Assembly: GCA_032433595.1 (NCBI GenBank)
Contig: JASWJB010000078.1
Location: forward strand, 1 to 64,000
Direction of reading: 5' to 3'
Source: Conoideocrella luteorostrata
Taxonomy: Eukaryota; Ascomycota; Sordariomycetes; Hypocreales; Clavicipitaceae
DNA length: 64,000 nt
Under the pieces are notes generated by a model. It saw only the letters and a list, made by a program, of their open reading frames with translations, was not told where the DNA came from and did no database searches. The translations under genes and the position numbers were made by a program. Every line of letters begins with the position of its first letter. Positions within the stretch are counted from its first letter, which is position 1. Positions 13,177-25,053 of this stretch are shown here, one piece after another.

Positions 13177-13197
13177 TACAGAGCAGACTGCTCTGTA
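13177..13197. repeat. Perfect inverted repeat (10-nt arms, 1-nt centre)
   Basis: Arms TACAGAGCAG and CTGCTCTGTA flank a single A, giving a perfect 21-nt near-palindrome. It lies between heptamer-like sequences in non-coding DNA. It could be a hairpin or a dimer binding site; no function can be assigned. Confidence 0.8.
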
Positions 13198-15229
13198 CTC
13201 CATAATTAGTCTGCTAAATGTAGTCCAAAAGACGATGAGAGTGGCACTGTATGAATGGGCCAGCCCCACGCCTCTACCCACCTGTACTCCGTACTCAGAA
13301 AGCTTAAAGGACAATATGGAGAAGACCATGAGCGAATAGGATTGACGGGGCGTCGATCAGGGTGAGAAGGGGGTTCTGTGACATGCCCTGGCTGGCATTT
13401 CCTTTGCTCCTCCTGCCTGAACTGTTCAATTTCGCCGGGTCATCGGAGGTTTTGCTGAATGACGGTGATGGGACATTGCGTGCTGTAGTCCAAGAAAGTA
13501 TGTATATGTCGTCGATCTGAGTATAGAGCCTGAAATGTCTACTCCAAGCTGTGCTGTAAATAAGCATATTTTCTGTATTGGATTGAATCATGGTATGCAC
13601 TGGCGCTGTCAGTATGCGTGATGAACGCTAATAACAAATGACGCTGAATGATAAATGAGGGCATAGAATGTAATGGCAGTTACTGTCAATCCAGACATGT
13701 TCTTGGAGAGAAAAGTAAAACCCTCGACAGCTTTGTGCCTACTGCCCTACAATACGTAACGCACCAGACTAGCCACTCCGTAACTAAGTGTTTTAGCAAA
13801 TGAAGTACGGAGTATTCGGTAGAGAGGCCAGGCACAGATACGGGTTTTGGGGGGGGGGGGCTCAGGCATTGGCGGCAATAAAAGAGGGCCCCCGAGGAGA
13901 CGACCAACAATCGATGATTCCCCCACACCTACTCCGTACTCCGTAGATCTTTGTCTGCCAGACAAGTGTGCTAGATGCCCTATGTATTCCTATCTGCAGG
14001 TCTCGATTTTTCTTTTTCTTTTTCTTTCTCTTTTCTCGTGGCTTGCATTGATATGAGTTCCTGCAACTTACCCGATAATGGCTGGGAATGTTGAAGCGAA
14101 CGCTCCTAGGTCAAAATGGGAGCGGCGGCATGAAAATGCAAGCAGATATTCAAGCCAAGCCCCACCACACATAGAGTAGAAGCGCCAATTGGAATGCACC
14201 GCAACGCTTCTCGTGGCCGCTGCCTGTTCTTTTTGTGAGGTAAGATGCCGACGTCTTAATTGAAGGTCAGCCGGTGATACGACAGGCATGCTCCATAATT
14301 AGCAATGAAAAGATGTTGATGGTCGTAGACGCAGTTGGTAATTCAGAATACTCTGCATCAAACTCCGCACAATATAACTCTGGGCAGTATGTGATATTTA
14401 CGTGGGGACGTGTTTGAGGAAAAGACAATAATAATAAGGGAACAGTTCTAGCACCCTTCTGCCGTAGCGGCACTAGACTTTTGCGCAATTGCACCAGACT
14501 GACAACCGGTCATGTCAATGTGGTCCACGTCGAGAGCTTGTCCGCGCGTCATTCAAGTATCCACAAAATAGTCCGTCCATGGTTGAGTTGCCAAACAGGC
14601 TCATGGGAAAAGAAGAACGGGTCGAGGCTGTACATGAGTAAAGCTCCTTGGTTATCACCGAGTTAGTTAACCCGGCGGCTGCCATTCCTTCCTTTCTTCC
14701 TTTCTTCCTTGCTTGCAACGTAGGATCTCTCCTGTATGCAGAGCTTACCTACTTTGGGCATGCAGAGTTCGTGGACTAGGTTGGACTTAGGATGGGATCC
14801 TACGCTGGACCGAACCTCCACAGAGAGCGACCAATGCACGAGCCGGGTCCACCGACTTTCGATGCCTTGCGGACCAGCACTCGATTATTTCTGAGCCTCC
14901 CGTGGCTAGCACAGCATGTACAATATCTGTCTTCTCTAATGCCGGCGAGCACAACGTATGATAGAATGCGTATTCCGTTAACCGTTCTCCGGTCGTCATA
15001 ACCTGGTTAAAAACCAACATAGAAACCAAGGATAATGCATGTCACGTATTCAGATGAGACTACTTCGTACGCTGTCAAGAGTACATCTTATTATTGTTCG
15101 TCTGTTCCGCAGTTAGAGTATTGAATCCATACATTGAAAAAAAATGTTTGCACTAAGAAGTAAAGTATTATAAAACAATCATCTCCCTATCTTCCTGTTT
15201 GGTTTGCTCGTTAACTGTTATTACATTCC

Positions 15230-16300
15230 TTACCTGTCCCTGTTTTGAGCTGTTTGCGAGGTTCCTGGCCACGCTCTGCAGACTTGATGGATGGTATCGG
15301 CTTTTAAAACGTTGTAGATGATGTGTCGAAGTGTCTGATCACCCAGATTCCAGTCTCTTAACTTGTGAACTTTTATAAACTTTCCAAGTGTGTGCCTCAT
15401 TTCCGAAGCCTCGCTGTTCATTGGTATGATTATTAAGCTGGTGCCAATGCCAAAGCAAGCGTGGTTCAAGGTGCTTTTGTAACCCGCACCGCCGTTAAGC
15501 TCTTTTCCCTCGATTTGATGACTAGTACCAAAAACTCTTGTAAATGCATGAGGCATTGTAGCGTCTCCGAGATAGCCATATTGAACGCGAGGCTTAGGTT
15601 GTACAAGACACAAATTTAAATCTGAGTAGGACGTCCGTCTATGGGCCAAAGCACTCTCACCCAGGACGATGCATATAAAATAATATCAGTATAGCAGACT
15701 ATAGTCCTCAATTATATTTTCGAGGACTAGCTTCCCTACTTAGCGTCCCTAGTTGGGAAGTTCTGTCATTGTCTCTACAAGTTCTACGGAGCACACACTC
15801 TGTCTGACACAATTGGCCTCTTGATGGATGTATAGCACATCTTGACCCCAATAGCGAGTGTAATCGTCACAAAAAACAACATCGTCGTGACTAGGCGGTG
15901 AGAAGGATGGATTACCTTTTATTTAGGTTATTGATTAACGCTTCCAGCGCGTGTTCAGGGTCGGCCGAGATGATAGGTAAGGCTGACGGCCTACCATAAC
16001 GCGTAATATCGAATTTTAAGACGATTTGGTACCTTGATCTGATGTTTGTCCCTTCATGCCCTTCACGGGTGCTTTGGTCTCTCTCGTTGAATGACTTCAT
16101 AAATACATCTTGTGTAAGCTGTTTTTGATGCTTCAGATATTGGACCTAGTCGGCCTGCTTCAATGTTTGCGCTGCTGTCAGCAAATTCCATGGCAAAAGA
16201 TGCACTGCTGACGGGTTCACCGGCATTCTTCGCCAAATTTTCGATTGCCTTTCATAGTCGGTGCAAGACGGATCCTGGCAATAGCCACAGCAAATTGTAA
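15230..16300 (-). pseudogene. Possible decayed gene, unrecognised
   Basis: Three successive minus-strand segments read like protein but are in different frames. Segment A (about 16300-15912) contains FDITRYGRPSALPIISADPE. It runs, with a shift near 15915, into segment B (to 15749), which contains VFCDDYTRYWGQDVLYIHQE. Segment C (about 15690-15230) contains YGYLGDATMPHAFTRVF and NHACFGIGTSLIIIP. No convincing splice sites join them, and an in-frame stop interrupts segment A upstream. The text looks coding by eye, but I cannot name the family. Alternatives are an intact gene with introns I failed to place, or chance. Confidence 0.3.
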
Positions 16301-18419
16301 AGCTTGAGAGGAGGCGGCTATTATCAGCCCCCCTCCAAAAAAAAAAAAAACATGATAAAATAAGTGCTGTACATATGTCGAAGCAGAATTTTAGAGCACA
16401 TGCTGTGTCTTCAATTCTATTTATACAACGAATTACAGTATCGCAGAAGCAATACACCGTAGACGAAGAAGGCGTTTAACTCTCACATCATACGAAGAAT
16501 AATAAGTAAAATAAACAAACTCTATCGCTGCCGCCAATGATAGATGCCAAGTCTCTTCTTAGTGTATGATCACGACCTGCGCAGGAATAGCCGGGGCGAT
16601 ATGAGACGGATCGTGAAGACGGCGAAGGTGAGGGATATTGTAACAATACTCCGTACGGACATGGAAACAATAATTAAAATAGTACTCCGTACTTACGGGC
16701 CTGTAGTCGCTGACAATCTTCTGGCTGGCTGGCTCATGCTCATTCACACCGTGGTCCATCCACAGGGTGCCACGCCCCATCCTCCATTATGCCTCCAGCC
16801 ACGGATCCCTTGTTTAGCGCAAGACGCATTAATGCCACTGACAGCACTACGTCCAATCACGCGTGTCAGACATCCCCCCTTGAAGGCGCCTTGGAGCAGT
16901 CAACACGACCAGCTGGCCGAGGTTACTGGTAGGCGTCCGGCCATTACGGAGTACAAAAACTAAAAACTAAAACTAGGGAATTGCAGAGGCCGGCTAGCGA
17001 CTGCGTAGAGTGGACGAAACGCTTGCAAACTTTTTGTTGGGATGAAATGGCTCTAGAAAACGTACAACTGCTGTTGCAAGTATGTAGGTAATCGCGGTGG
17101 AAGATAAGATAATAATAAGGAAGTGAGCAACTTTCGTATTATTGTCGCGCCAGTCATGACTTGAGCATACTCGTACGGAGTACGTACGGTGGAAACAAGC
17201 GCGGAGCCCATGCATGCATGTATTGCAAGCACCTAGGTGGTTATGTTACACTTGAAAACTGGGCACGCCGAAACGGCAGACAAGGGCGGAACATGTCTTT
17301 CTTTGAGGCAACTGATGGCAGTTGGAAATCGTCTTTGTGCAGTTTCTGCGGTCAATTGCTGTTGGGCCTGAGCTGAATCTTGACTCTGTGGTCTAGACGA
17401 GGCTGGGCACGCACTTTGGGCAACGATGCCAGCATGTCACAATGAAATAAAGGGCGATACTCCGTGCTGTGGCATATTTGTAGTTATGCAGCCCTGGCCA
17501 GGTCGCTGTTAAGATTCCATGGACGGCAACCTGATCCACCCATTCCAGCCATGGATTGAGTGGCGTGCCAAGCCCCGCCCGCCGTTGACGGACACCCAAC
17601 AAACCCGAGCACCCAGAAACCCACCCCGAAGGAGTTCTTGCTTGACCTGAACGTCTGCAGAGTGTTGCTGGCAATTCTGGCAAATTTACCTCTGATTTCT
17701 CCACTCGACGAAGAAATGGGAAGAGAGGGGAATGAAAGGAAATACGAGTAAAAGAAAAGGAAAGAAGAGGAAAGAAAAGACAAGAAAAGAAAAGAAGAAT
17801 CTGACCAAGTCTACGGAGTACCGTCAGTTCAAATACCGACATTGCACAGCTCATCTAATTTAGCAACGTCATGCTCTAGTGGAGGCGTACACGAGCTCAG
17901 ATGGATGCTCTCCGCACGGCGCAAGGGGCCGTGATAAGGCATTCGGGGACTAGGGGGTTGTAAACCAGGCGTCTCGGTGGTGCCCTAGTGCTTGACTGGG
18001 GCCTATAATACTGGATGGCACATTAAGGCGCAGCATAGCACCGACTGTTGACGGCTTCCCACGGCCGCTACGTGAAGCTTACCCCCTGTTTCCTAACCGA
18101 CCAACAACGTAACTTGACGCGCTGCTTGTCACCAAGGCCACTGTGCTGCAGTTGGTGTTATGTTCCTCCTATAGCGCATTGGGCGCCCGTCATTATACTG
18201 AGACCTCGCTAAATTATAATCACAACAAACCACTGTAGCCACCTGACAGCTCTGGCACTCCTCCAGCCCATACTGGCCCGTCGGGGGGCCAAGCCGTCCG
18301 TCCTATCCCCCCCAACTGATCTTCGCCGCCTCCATACCCCAATTCATCCGTTCAAGTCCTTTAATCCTCGCAGTCTCACGGTTGCTGCTGGCGCCTGCTG
18401 CCCCCCAGCTTGGTTAGCT

Positions 18420-19100
18420 CAGGTTAGGACCCAAGACTAGCCGTTGCCACTGGCTGCTCTCCAGCTCTCCTGCAGGTGCAATTTTCGCTGCTCGCCGTCC
18501 CATGAGTCCTGCGACCACGCCTGGGTCGACTTTTCCGCAGCTGCCCGCAAACACCAGTGGCTCCGTGCCAGACGTGGAAGTCCGCCTCCCGTTCTCCTCC
18601 CGCTTCACTCCCTCATCAACACCACGCCACACCACCGTCTTGTCGACCATTTTCCTTTCCTGTTCTTCTTTCCTTCATCTTCATCTCCATTAACATCTCT
18701 CCTTCTTGACCATCCCCATTCCCCTTTCCCCTTCTCACCACCTCTCAGCCCATATCCGCCAGCACGCGAAGATCGCCTTCCGAGCATCAATCCACTCTGG
18801 CGTGAACCCCTTTCTTCTGCTGCGTCGCCTCCGAGCCTTCCCCCTCCCCGATTTGCAACTCTTCGTGTCGTGTCTCGTCTCGTCTCGTCTCGTCATCTTT
18901 GTCTTTCGGTGCCAACCTCTCTACGTCCCTGAACTCTGCGTTGCGTACATCGACCTAGCAAGTCCTGCATTGTCCTGCCTCTTGGCCATCGCCCATCGCC
19001 CCCAGTCGCTTCGCCATTCCACGGACGTACGACCGCTCGTCCTTCTGAAGCCGACCGTAATACCTTTGCACGACATCTCATTCTTGTACCTACCGCCAGC
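18420..19100 (+). promoter_or_regulatory. CT-rich promoter/leader of the BNI4 homologue
   Basis: The plus strand is strongly pyrimidine-rich here (long C/T tracts at about 18600-18860) and includes four tandem TCTCG units at 18873-18892. Such CT tracts are typical of fungal promoters near transcription starts. The first credible start codon downstream is 19830, so the leader could be several hundred bases long and may contain upstream ORFs or a leader intron; I could not fix the transcription start. Confidence 0.4.
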
Positions 19101-19829
19101 TACGGGAGCAAAACTGAGAAGAACATCCATCTCAAGACGGACTGCTGTTTAAGTAACAGTGCATGTTCATGTTCTGCATAAGCTAACTGGAGACACCCAC
19201 CACCCACCACGCTTTTCCGAAGTCTTCCCTTCCTGGTACTGTATCTGTTGGACTTGTCTTGTAGTAAATCAACTAGACAGGAACTGAAGAATAACAGAAA
19301 CAACACCGGCAGTTATAGTGACTAGCCTTGAACACGAACATTCGTTTACATTTAGACACTCTTTCGGTCGCTGGCGCCCTCTTTGCTTCCTATCGCCCTA
19401 ACGATCCCTATTTTCTTCTCCTTTACGGACGTCGCACAAATTCATTCAAGAACAGAAGAGGGAGAGAGAAGGCTGTTTTCGTGCGTGGCAAGCGAAAGGA
19501 GGACTTGCAACTCCAAAAGACGCCAAAGGTTCGAGAATTCTGCAGCATGCGTCCCTCCCTAAATCCTGCCCTTTCTGTTTGAGGCAGAAATCAGCCCACT
19601 GTGTCCAGATCACTCTGTCCATTCAATCCACTCATCGCTGATCTTTTGAGCCTTCTACTAACCCAATCGTCTGTAGCGAGCTCTTTGTGCCTCAACTATT
19701 TCATTTCCGTTGACACTGTCAACATCGAGCGGTCGAACCCCCGTCAAGTATATCAGAGACAAGAAACAAACTGGTACTTTCGTGGTAGGAAAATAATTGT
19801 GCCAGTGAAAGTATCTCTTCAGGAGAATT

Positions 19830-22312
19830 ATGGCTGCGTTGGTTCAGACATATCCCCAGCAGACTTCTACAACGACTATGCTTCAGACTCGCTCATCATC
19901 AAATGGTGCCATGATGCCTAATTCCCAGTCCCACGGCAATCACCAATATAATATGGGGAGCTCTCAGGCCCCAAGATCTGCGTACAACCCAAACGGATCT
20001 GCTGGATATCGAGGAAGCTCCGGTTCTGCGCCTTCTTTTGCTTTTTCTAGTACGCCAAACCTTTCACAAACACTGTCATGGCAGCAATATGGCGCATACA
20101 GAACAAGTTCTTCACCGGCAGTACCTTCGTCACACACGTACGACGTTGGCCAGAATTATCGTCCTGTCATGCAAAACAACGCCCCAGGATTTCCCAACTC
20201 ATTTGGGGCCGGCTACGGCGGCTCTCGAGACGATTCGGCTCTGACCCCTGGTCGCAATATCGCGCCGTCTGCACGGCCACACTCATATTTGTCCGTAGGG
20301 ACGCAGCCTTCCTTTTCAACCTCTACTAAGCAGAGTGTGCCTGATCGGTATAGACGTACGGCAACTGTGCAGCCCTCGCATCATGCCCGTTCTCAGAGCT
20401 CCACACTTCAACCCAGTCCTTCAATGGCTCCCCCAAGTCAAGCCTACCAAGCCAGCAGGCGATATTCGGCATCAAACTTGACTGGTAGTCAAGGACTGTC
20501 ATCTGTGTCTTCTATGGATGATTTGCAGCACTACAAGAGAGCGCTTCAGGAAGACACGATAAGAATGCGTCGACGCAGCATGCACTCGATTGAAACCTCG
20601 GATCATTCAAGCAGCAGACCGATCTCGCGTGACGGCGCGGATCCGAAGCAGCCTCGCCTTGCGAAACCCAACTCTCACTCACGCAATGGAAGCTCAGAGA
20701 GTGTTTCATCAAGCCGCAGCAGTCATTCTAGACCCTCTTCTGTAAGTCAGAAATCGCATCTTGACGCCTCAGCTATCCAACTAGCGCGTTTGTGTGCAAA
20801 TCATGTGTGCTAACCAGGATTGTGATGCAGGCGACCAACCGCAACGCCTCCGTCGCCGCAGGTACCCCTTATTCACCTGCCAACGAAGAAACGTCCCTCA
20901 AGAACGATCAGCAGAGAATGTTGAGCATCCCTCCTCGTGGCTCTTCATCTGATGTCGTTAAGCGCGCTCACAGTCCATCACCTCTTTCAAAGCCGGCGAC
21001 GGCTGTAAATGACCCCAACGATGATTCAACGTCACATGCTGGTGCCACAGCGAATCTGGAGTCACCAGCTGCGAAGCATCTGGCTGCGTTGAACCAGAAG
21101 GGAGGCAAAGGAAAGAGCAAGACCTCCAGGTTACGGCGAGCATTCTCTTTTGGTAGTGCTGCCGAATTTCGGAAGGCAGCTGAGGAGGCCGAGAAGGCGG
21201 AACCATCCAAGCTTCACAAGGATCCCTCACCAGAAGAGGCATACGATGCGGAACAGGACCGTATTGCCCAGGCACAAGAGGCCGGCGGCATTGGAAACAG
21301 TATTTATGGTGGAAGATTCTTCGGCTCCACAGACAATCTGTCTATTTCCTCCACAGCTTCTTCAGCATCTATCATGATTCGCAAGATGGGTAGAGGCATG
21401 AAGAAAAGCACCCGCTCAATTGTTGGCCTCTTCCGACCCAAATCGGTTGTCGGTGTTCCCGCGGCTGAGCCACTAGCCCCAGAGACTAGCCAGGCTGAAG
21501 TTTCCATGGTCACAGTTGAAGCCGAGACGCAGCGAGTTAATGTGACGCCTGATCCGCATGCAGTCAATGGAGGCACGGGATTCCCTCGTCTTGAGCGAAA
21601 CTCGGTTGATGCAGCGCAGGTCTCGGACAGTGGCATTGAGAGACTCGGCGGCTCTGCTGCAGATCAGTCAACTGCTCGTAAGAGCATTGTTGGTGGTGAA
21701 AGCGAGCGTGCCGAGGTGCTGGCGGCTGTCAGGAAGGGTATTTTGAAACGTAAGTATTTTGAACACCGGCGTTATTAATTTACGGTTCAAGGCTAATAAT
21801 TGTTGAGTTGTAGGGTCTGGAAGCCCCTCAGTGAGACCTGTGGAAGGACTTGCATCACCAGATCTTGTACTTCCGAACATTCCCGCTATCGCAGATTCAC
21901 CAGTTTCAAGCGCTCCTAGCACGCCAAGTGACGAGTCTCACGGCCATAAGAGGACTGGCTCGATTGCTATTGGCAGCGAAGACTACTTCATGTCTGCTCT
22001 GCGACTACGCCAGGACAGCCAGTCGGGAACACCATCTGCTAAGCGTAATGCTACCTTTTCTCCTCGGTTGATATTCTATGACACTTGGCCGCCCCAGGAG
22101 TATGACCGCCGAGGTGAAATTGCTACTTGCAATCGCCTCACTCCACTTCTTGCCCAGCAGATCAAGGAAGAGCTTAATTCATTCAAAATGGTTCGTTGGC
22201 AAGCTTCCGACCCCTTCCTCCTTAATTTCCAACGAAGAAGATGACGACTAATGGGAACTTGCAGGAAATGGAGGTGCACGAAAATTCCAAAATTTATACA
22301 CACTTTTTCTAA
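19830..22312 (+). CDS. BNI4: BNI4-like bud-neck/septum scaffold protein
   Basis: In yeast, Bni4 tethers protein phosphatase 1 and chitin synthase machinery to septins at the bud neck. Four exons, 19830-20741, 20831-21749, 21814-22190 and 22265-22312, give about 751 aa; junctions are phase 0, 1 and 0. Nearly all of the protein is Ser/Pro/Gln-rich and disordered. The conserved part is the last ~60 residues: SPRLIFYDTWPPQEYDRRGE, then TCNRLTPLLAQQIKEELNSF, then a terminal EMEVHE...THFF. The RLIF within it resembles an RVxF phosphatase-1 docking motif. The final 15 residues are encoded by a tiny fourth exon after a GTTCGT donor; the conserved end of the family supports that splice. A basic patch (RKMGRGMKKSTRSIVGLFRP) lies mid-protein. 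Name based on the C-terminal block; function inferred. Confidence 0.82.
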
Positions 22313-23307
22313 TGACAGCGAGACGAAATGGAGGAACATTTTAGCAGATTCGTTTCTCAGTGATGGGCTTTTGGGGGTCCAGCCAGTCATGTATTCATTC
22401 ACATTTACAATTGTCGGCGTTTTCAAGGACAGCATAGTAAGGTGTCGACGGCGTTTTTCAGTTTCTCTCAAAACCAACATGTCACGCGGGAAACCCGCCC
22501 AATCTCATTAATATTGCGGCCACGCTTTAGAGCGACCATGGAACATAAAGGGTCAGCAGCGAGCGAGCTGTAAATCGGGGGTGCTTTTGCTCCAAAAAGA
22601 ACCATCAAGTTGAACTGGACGGTTTCAATGGGACAGAAGCTGGATTCCCTAGCTTGCAAAGAACAGCTGTTTTGGCGGAGGGAGGCAATGAAGGAGAAAC
22701 AGCGAAGTATGTGTAGCGTTTAGTGCGGAAAGTTTGAATGGAATAACTATATCGAGCTGTACCCGCTGAATAGTTCAATGTCTCTTGGTTGAAGCAATTT
22801 GTTTCGTCCCTCCTCGGGATACGTAAGGAATAGGCAGCAAAGCGACGAACGCGCTGACTTGATGTATTCCGGCTCGGAGTGCGTATTTGCTAGATAATTT
22901 GTACAAGCAAAGGAATCTATCTGTTTCTTGCATTGGCTATAAAACCAGGCGAGATAACTAGAGGCAGCACTTTGTACTGTAGTAGAGGGGGGGGGATGTA
23001 TTTGATACTAGTACTTGAGTACTCCGTACTTATGGATACCGTGAACACCAGCTGGTGGGGCCGACGAAATATTTCCCGGTGCCGGCTTCATCTTTTAATT
23101 TTCCTTTTTGGCGTCTTGCGTCATGAGTCGAGTCACATCCCAACAGCAAACGTCGGCTACCAAAAATTGTCGGACGCAGGAGCTCTTCCCATCCTCTTGA
23201 TGCAGCGAAACTGGCATTGGGATTGCCTACTTCTTCAAACTTGTCCTCTCCGTTCTCTTCGATTTAATGCGGCTTTGCGGCCGATCTCTGCGACAAGATT
23301 TGCGACA
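22313..23307. other. Intergenic: BNI4 3' end and DUS1 promoter
   Basis: About 1 kb between two plus-strand genes. No gene is visible. It holds one GTACTCC-type heptamer (23018-23030) and a short G run near 22986. The upstream open frame from 22933 that runs into DUS1 is just leader: its sequence is not family-like until the ATG at 23308. Confidence 0.5.
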
Positions 23308-25053
23308 ATGGCAACACTGGAGACGAGATCAGATCAGAATGTGCCCGCGGCACATAAAACCGCCCCGACGAATAAGAAGTTGCACGGAAGAGCATTTTAT
23401 GAAAGCATAGGGAGCCCCAAGTATGTTGTGGCTCCTATGGTTGATCAATCAGAGTTTGTATGTTTTTAAGATCTACCTCTCGCTGGTTTGAATACCTTGG
23501 CTAATCTACCGTGCGTGTGACAGGCCTGGCGTATGCTCACAAGATCGTTTCTCACAGAGGAAGAAAAGAAGAAAATGCTGGCTTACACACCCATGTTCCA
23601 CGCCCGTCTCTTTTCTCAAGAAAGCAAGTACCGAAAGGCACATTTCCAAGCACTCACGCTGGACTCGAACGAACCCTGGCTGGACGGTAATCCCGCCATT
23701 GACCGGCCGCTCTTTGTGCAGTTCTGCGCAAATGATCCGGAGGCTCTTCTGTCTGCGGCCCAGCAGGTGGCACCGTACTGCGACGCCGTGGACTTGAACT
23801 TGGGTTGTCCTCAGGGGATTGCGCGAAAGGGCCATTATGGCGCTTTCTTACAGGAGGACCAGGACTTGGTTTTTCGGCTCATCAACACTTTGCATAAGGA
23901 GCTGTCCATCCCTGTGACTGCCAAGATTCGCATTCTGGAAACGAGGGAGGAGACGTTGGCGTATGCGCAGAATGTGTTGAGGGCGGGGGCGTCCATCTTG
24001 ACCATCCACGGAAGACGACGCGATCAAAAGGGCCATCTGACTGGCATGGCGGACTGGAAGATGCTTCGCTTTTTAAGGGACAGTCTGCCCCCCGAGACAG
24101 TTCTTTTCGCCAACGGCAACATCCTGCAAGGGAGCAACATGGACGAGTGCCTCGCCGCCACGGGGGCGGATGGAATTATGAGCGCCGAGGGTAATCTCAG
24201 CGACCCGGCCCTCTTTGCGACACCGCCGCCCCCGGGGCAAGAAGGAAGAGAGTACTGGCGTGGCAAAGACGGCAAAGGCGGGTGGAGGGTCGACGCGATA
24301 ACAAGACGATACCTCGATATTCTGCATAAATACGCTCTTGGGAACGAACCGCCCAAACGACCACCTCTCTTCATCTCCGGCGATGACACGGCCTGGATGG
24401 AAGACACCCAACAACAAACAGAAACTGAGTCTGACGGGCCCGCCAAAAAGCGCCGCAAGAAGGACAGCAACAACAACTGCACCAGCAACCAAAATGCCCA
24501 GGGCAAACGTGACGAGCCATCCCCAAATTTAGTAGCTATGCAGCCGCATTTATTTCATCTGCTGCGTCATTTGGTCTCCAAACACACCGACGTGCGCGAC
24601 ATGCTGGGCCGCAGCCGCAGAGACGGCATCCAAGGGTACGAGCGGGTCTTGCAAGCGGTGGAGCGGAAAGTCGCCCAGGGGCTACTGGAATACGAAGCTA
24701 CGGGGGGGAGAAGCTTTGAAGAAGAGCTGGAGAAACTGGGAGATCCTAAGGATGAAGAGGGGCTAGAGGAAGGGGAGAGCTCGAAGGGCACGGTGAGGAA
24801 GTGCAAGAGGCCGTGGTGGGTTGCGCAGCCCATCATCCGGCCGTTGCCGAAGGAGGCGTTGGCAAAGGGGGCTATTCGGCTGAGCAAGAAAGAGCTGGAG
24901 GCTAAGGCTCAGGCGGAGGTGGAGGCGGAGGCGAAGAATGGCGAAAAGAGCGATGGTGGAAAAGGGGAAGTAGACGGGAAGAGTTCGGGTGGAGGTGAGG
25001 ATGATGGAATCAAAAAAGAGATTACGCAGAGGGATGCTTTGGTTTCCGGGTAG
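23308..25053 (+). CDS. DUS1: tRNA-dihydrouridine(16/17) synthase Dus1
   Basis: FMN-dependent enzyme that reduces uridine to dihydrouridine at positions 16/17 of cytoplasmic tRNAs using NAD(P)H. Two exons, 23308-23457 and 23524-25053 (66-nt intron, phase 0), give 559 aa. The splice restores the family signature VVAPMVDQSEF|AWRML at the FMN site. Downstream are FVQFCANDPE, LNLGCPQGIARKGHYGAFL with the conserved Cys near residue 145, TAKIRI, ILTIHGRRRDQKG and FANGNI, all in Dus order in a TIM barrel. The C-terminal ~250 residues form the helical domain plus a lysine/glutamate-rich disordered tail, longer than in yeast Dus1 (about 420 aa). The ATG at 23308 was chosen because the protein-like sequence starts there, although an open frame extends upstream. 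Confidence 0.96.

Larger units (their letters stand above)
10521..19829. other. 9.3-kb gene-poor region
   Basis: Long interval between the regulator at 8843-10520 and the BNI4 homologue. I found no intact gene. Contents noted: a 182-codon unrecognised open frame on the minus strand (10699-11247); many GTACTCC heptamers (11759-11773, 11861-11872, 13284-13296, 13804-13814, 13930-13945, 16647-16659, 16681-16693, 16945-16954, 17173-17189); a perfect inverted repeat at 13177-13197; a run of eleven or so G at about 13848-13860 and a 14-nt A run near 16337; coding-like relics at 15230-16300; and the CT-rich upstream sequence of the BNI4 homologue from about 18.4 kb. Confidence 0.5.

Noticed and set aside
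15230..15690. Acyltransferase (HXXXD family) identity for the decayed segment
   Set aside because: A superficial YGYLGDA resemblance to the family's YxGN region, but no HXXXD or DFGWG motif was found.
18444..18932. 162-codon plus-strand open frame rich in Pro/Ser/Leu
   Set aside because: Its composition simply reflects the CT-rich leader upstream of the BNI4 homologue; no protein features.
22933..23307. Upstream in-frame extension of DUS1
   Set aside because: Open frame only by chance; sequence becomes Dus-like at the ATG at 23308, and the extension contains a heptamer copy typical of non-coding DNA.
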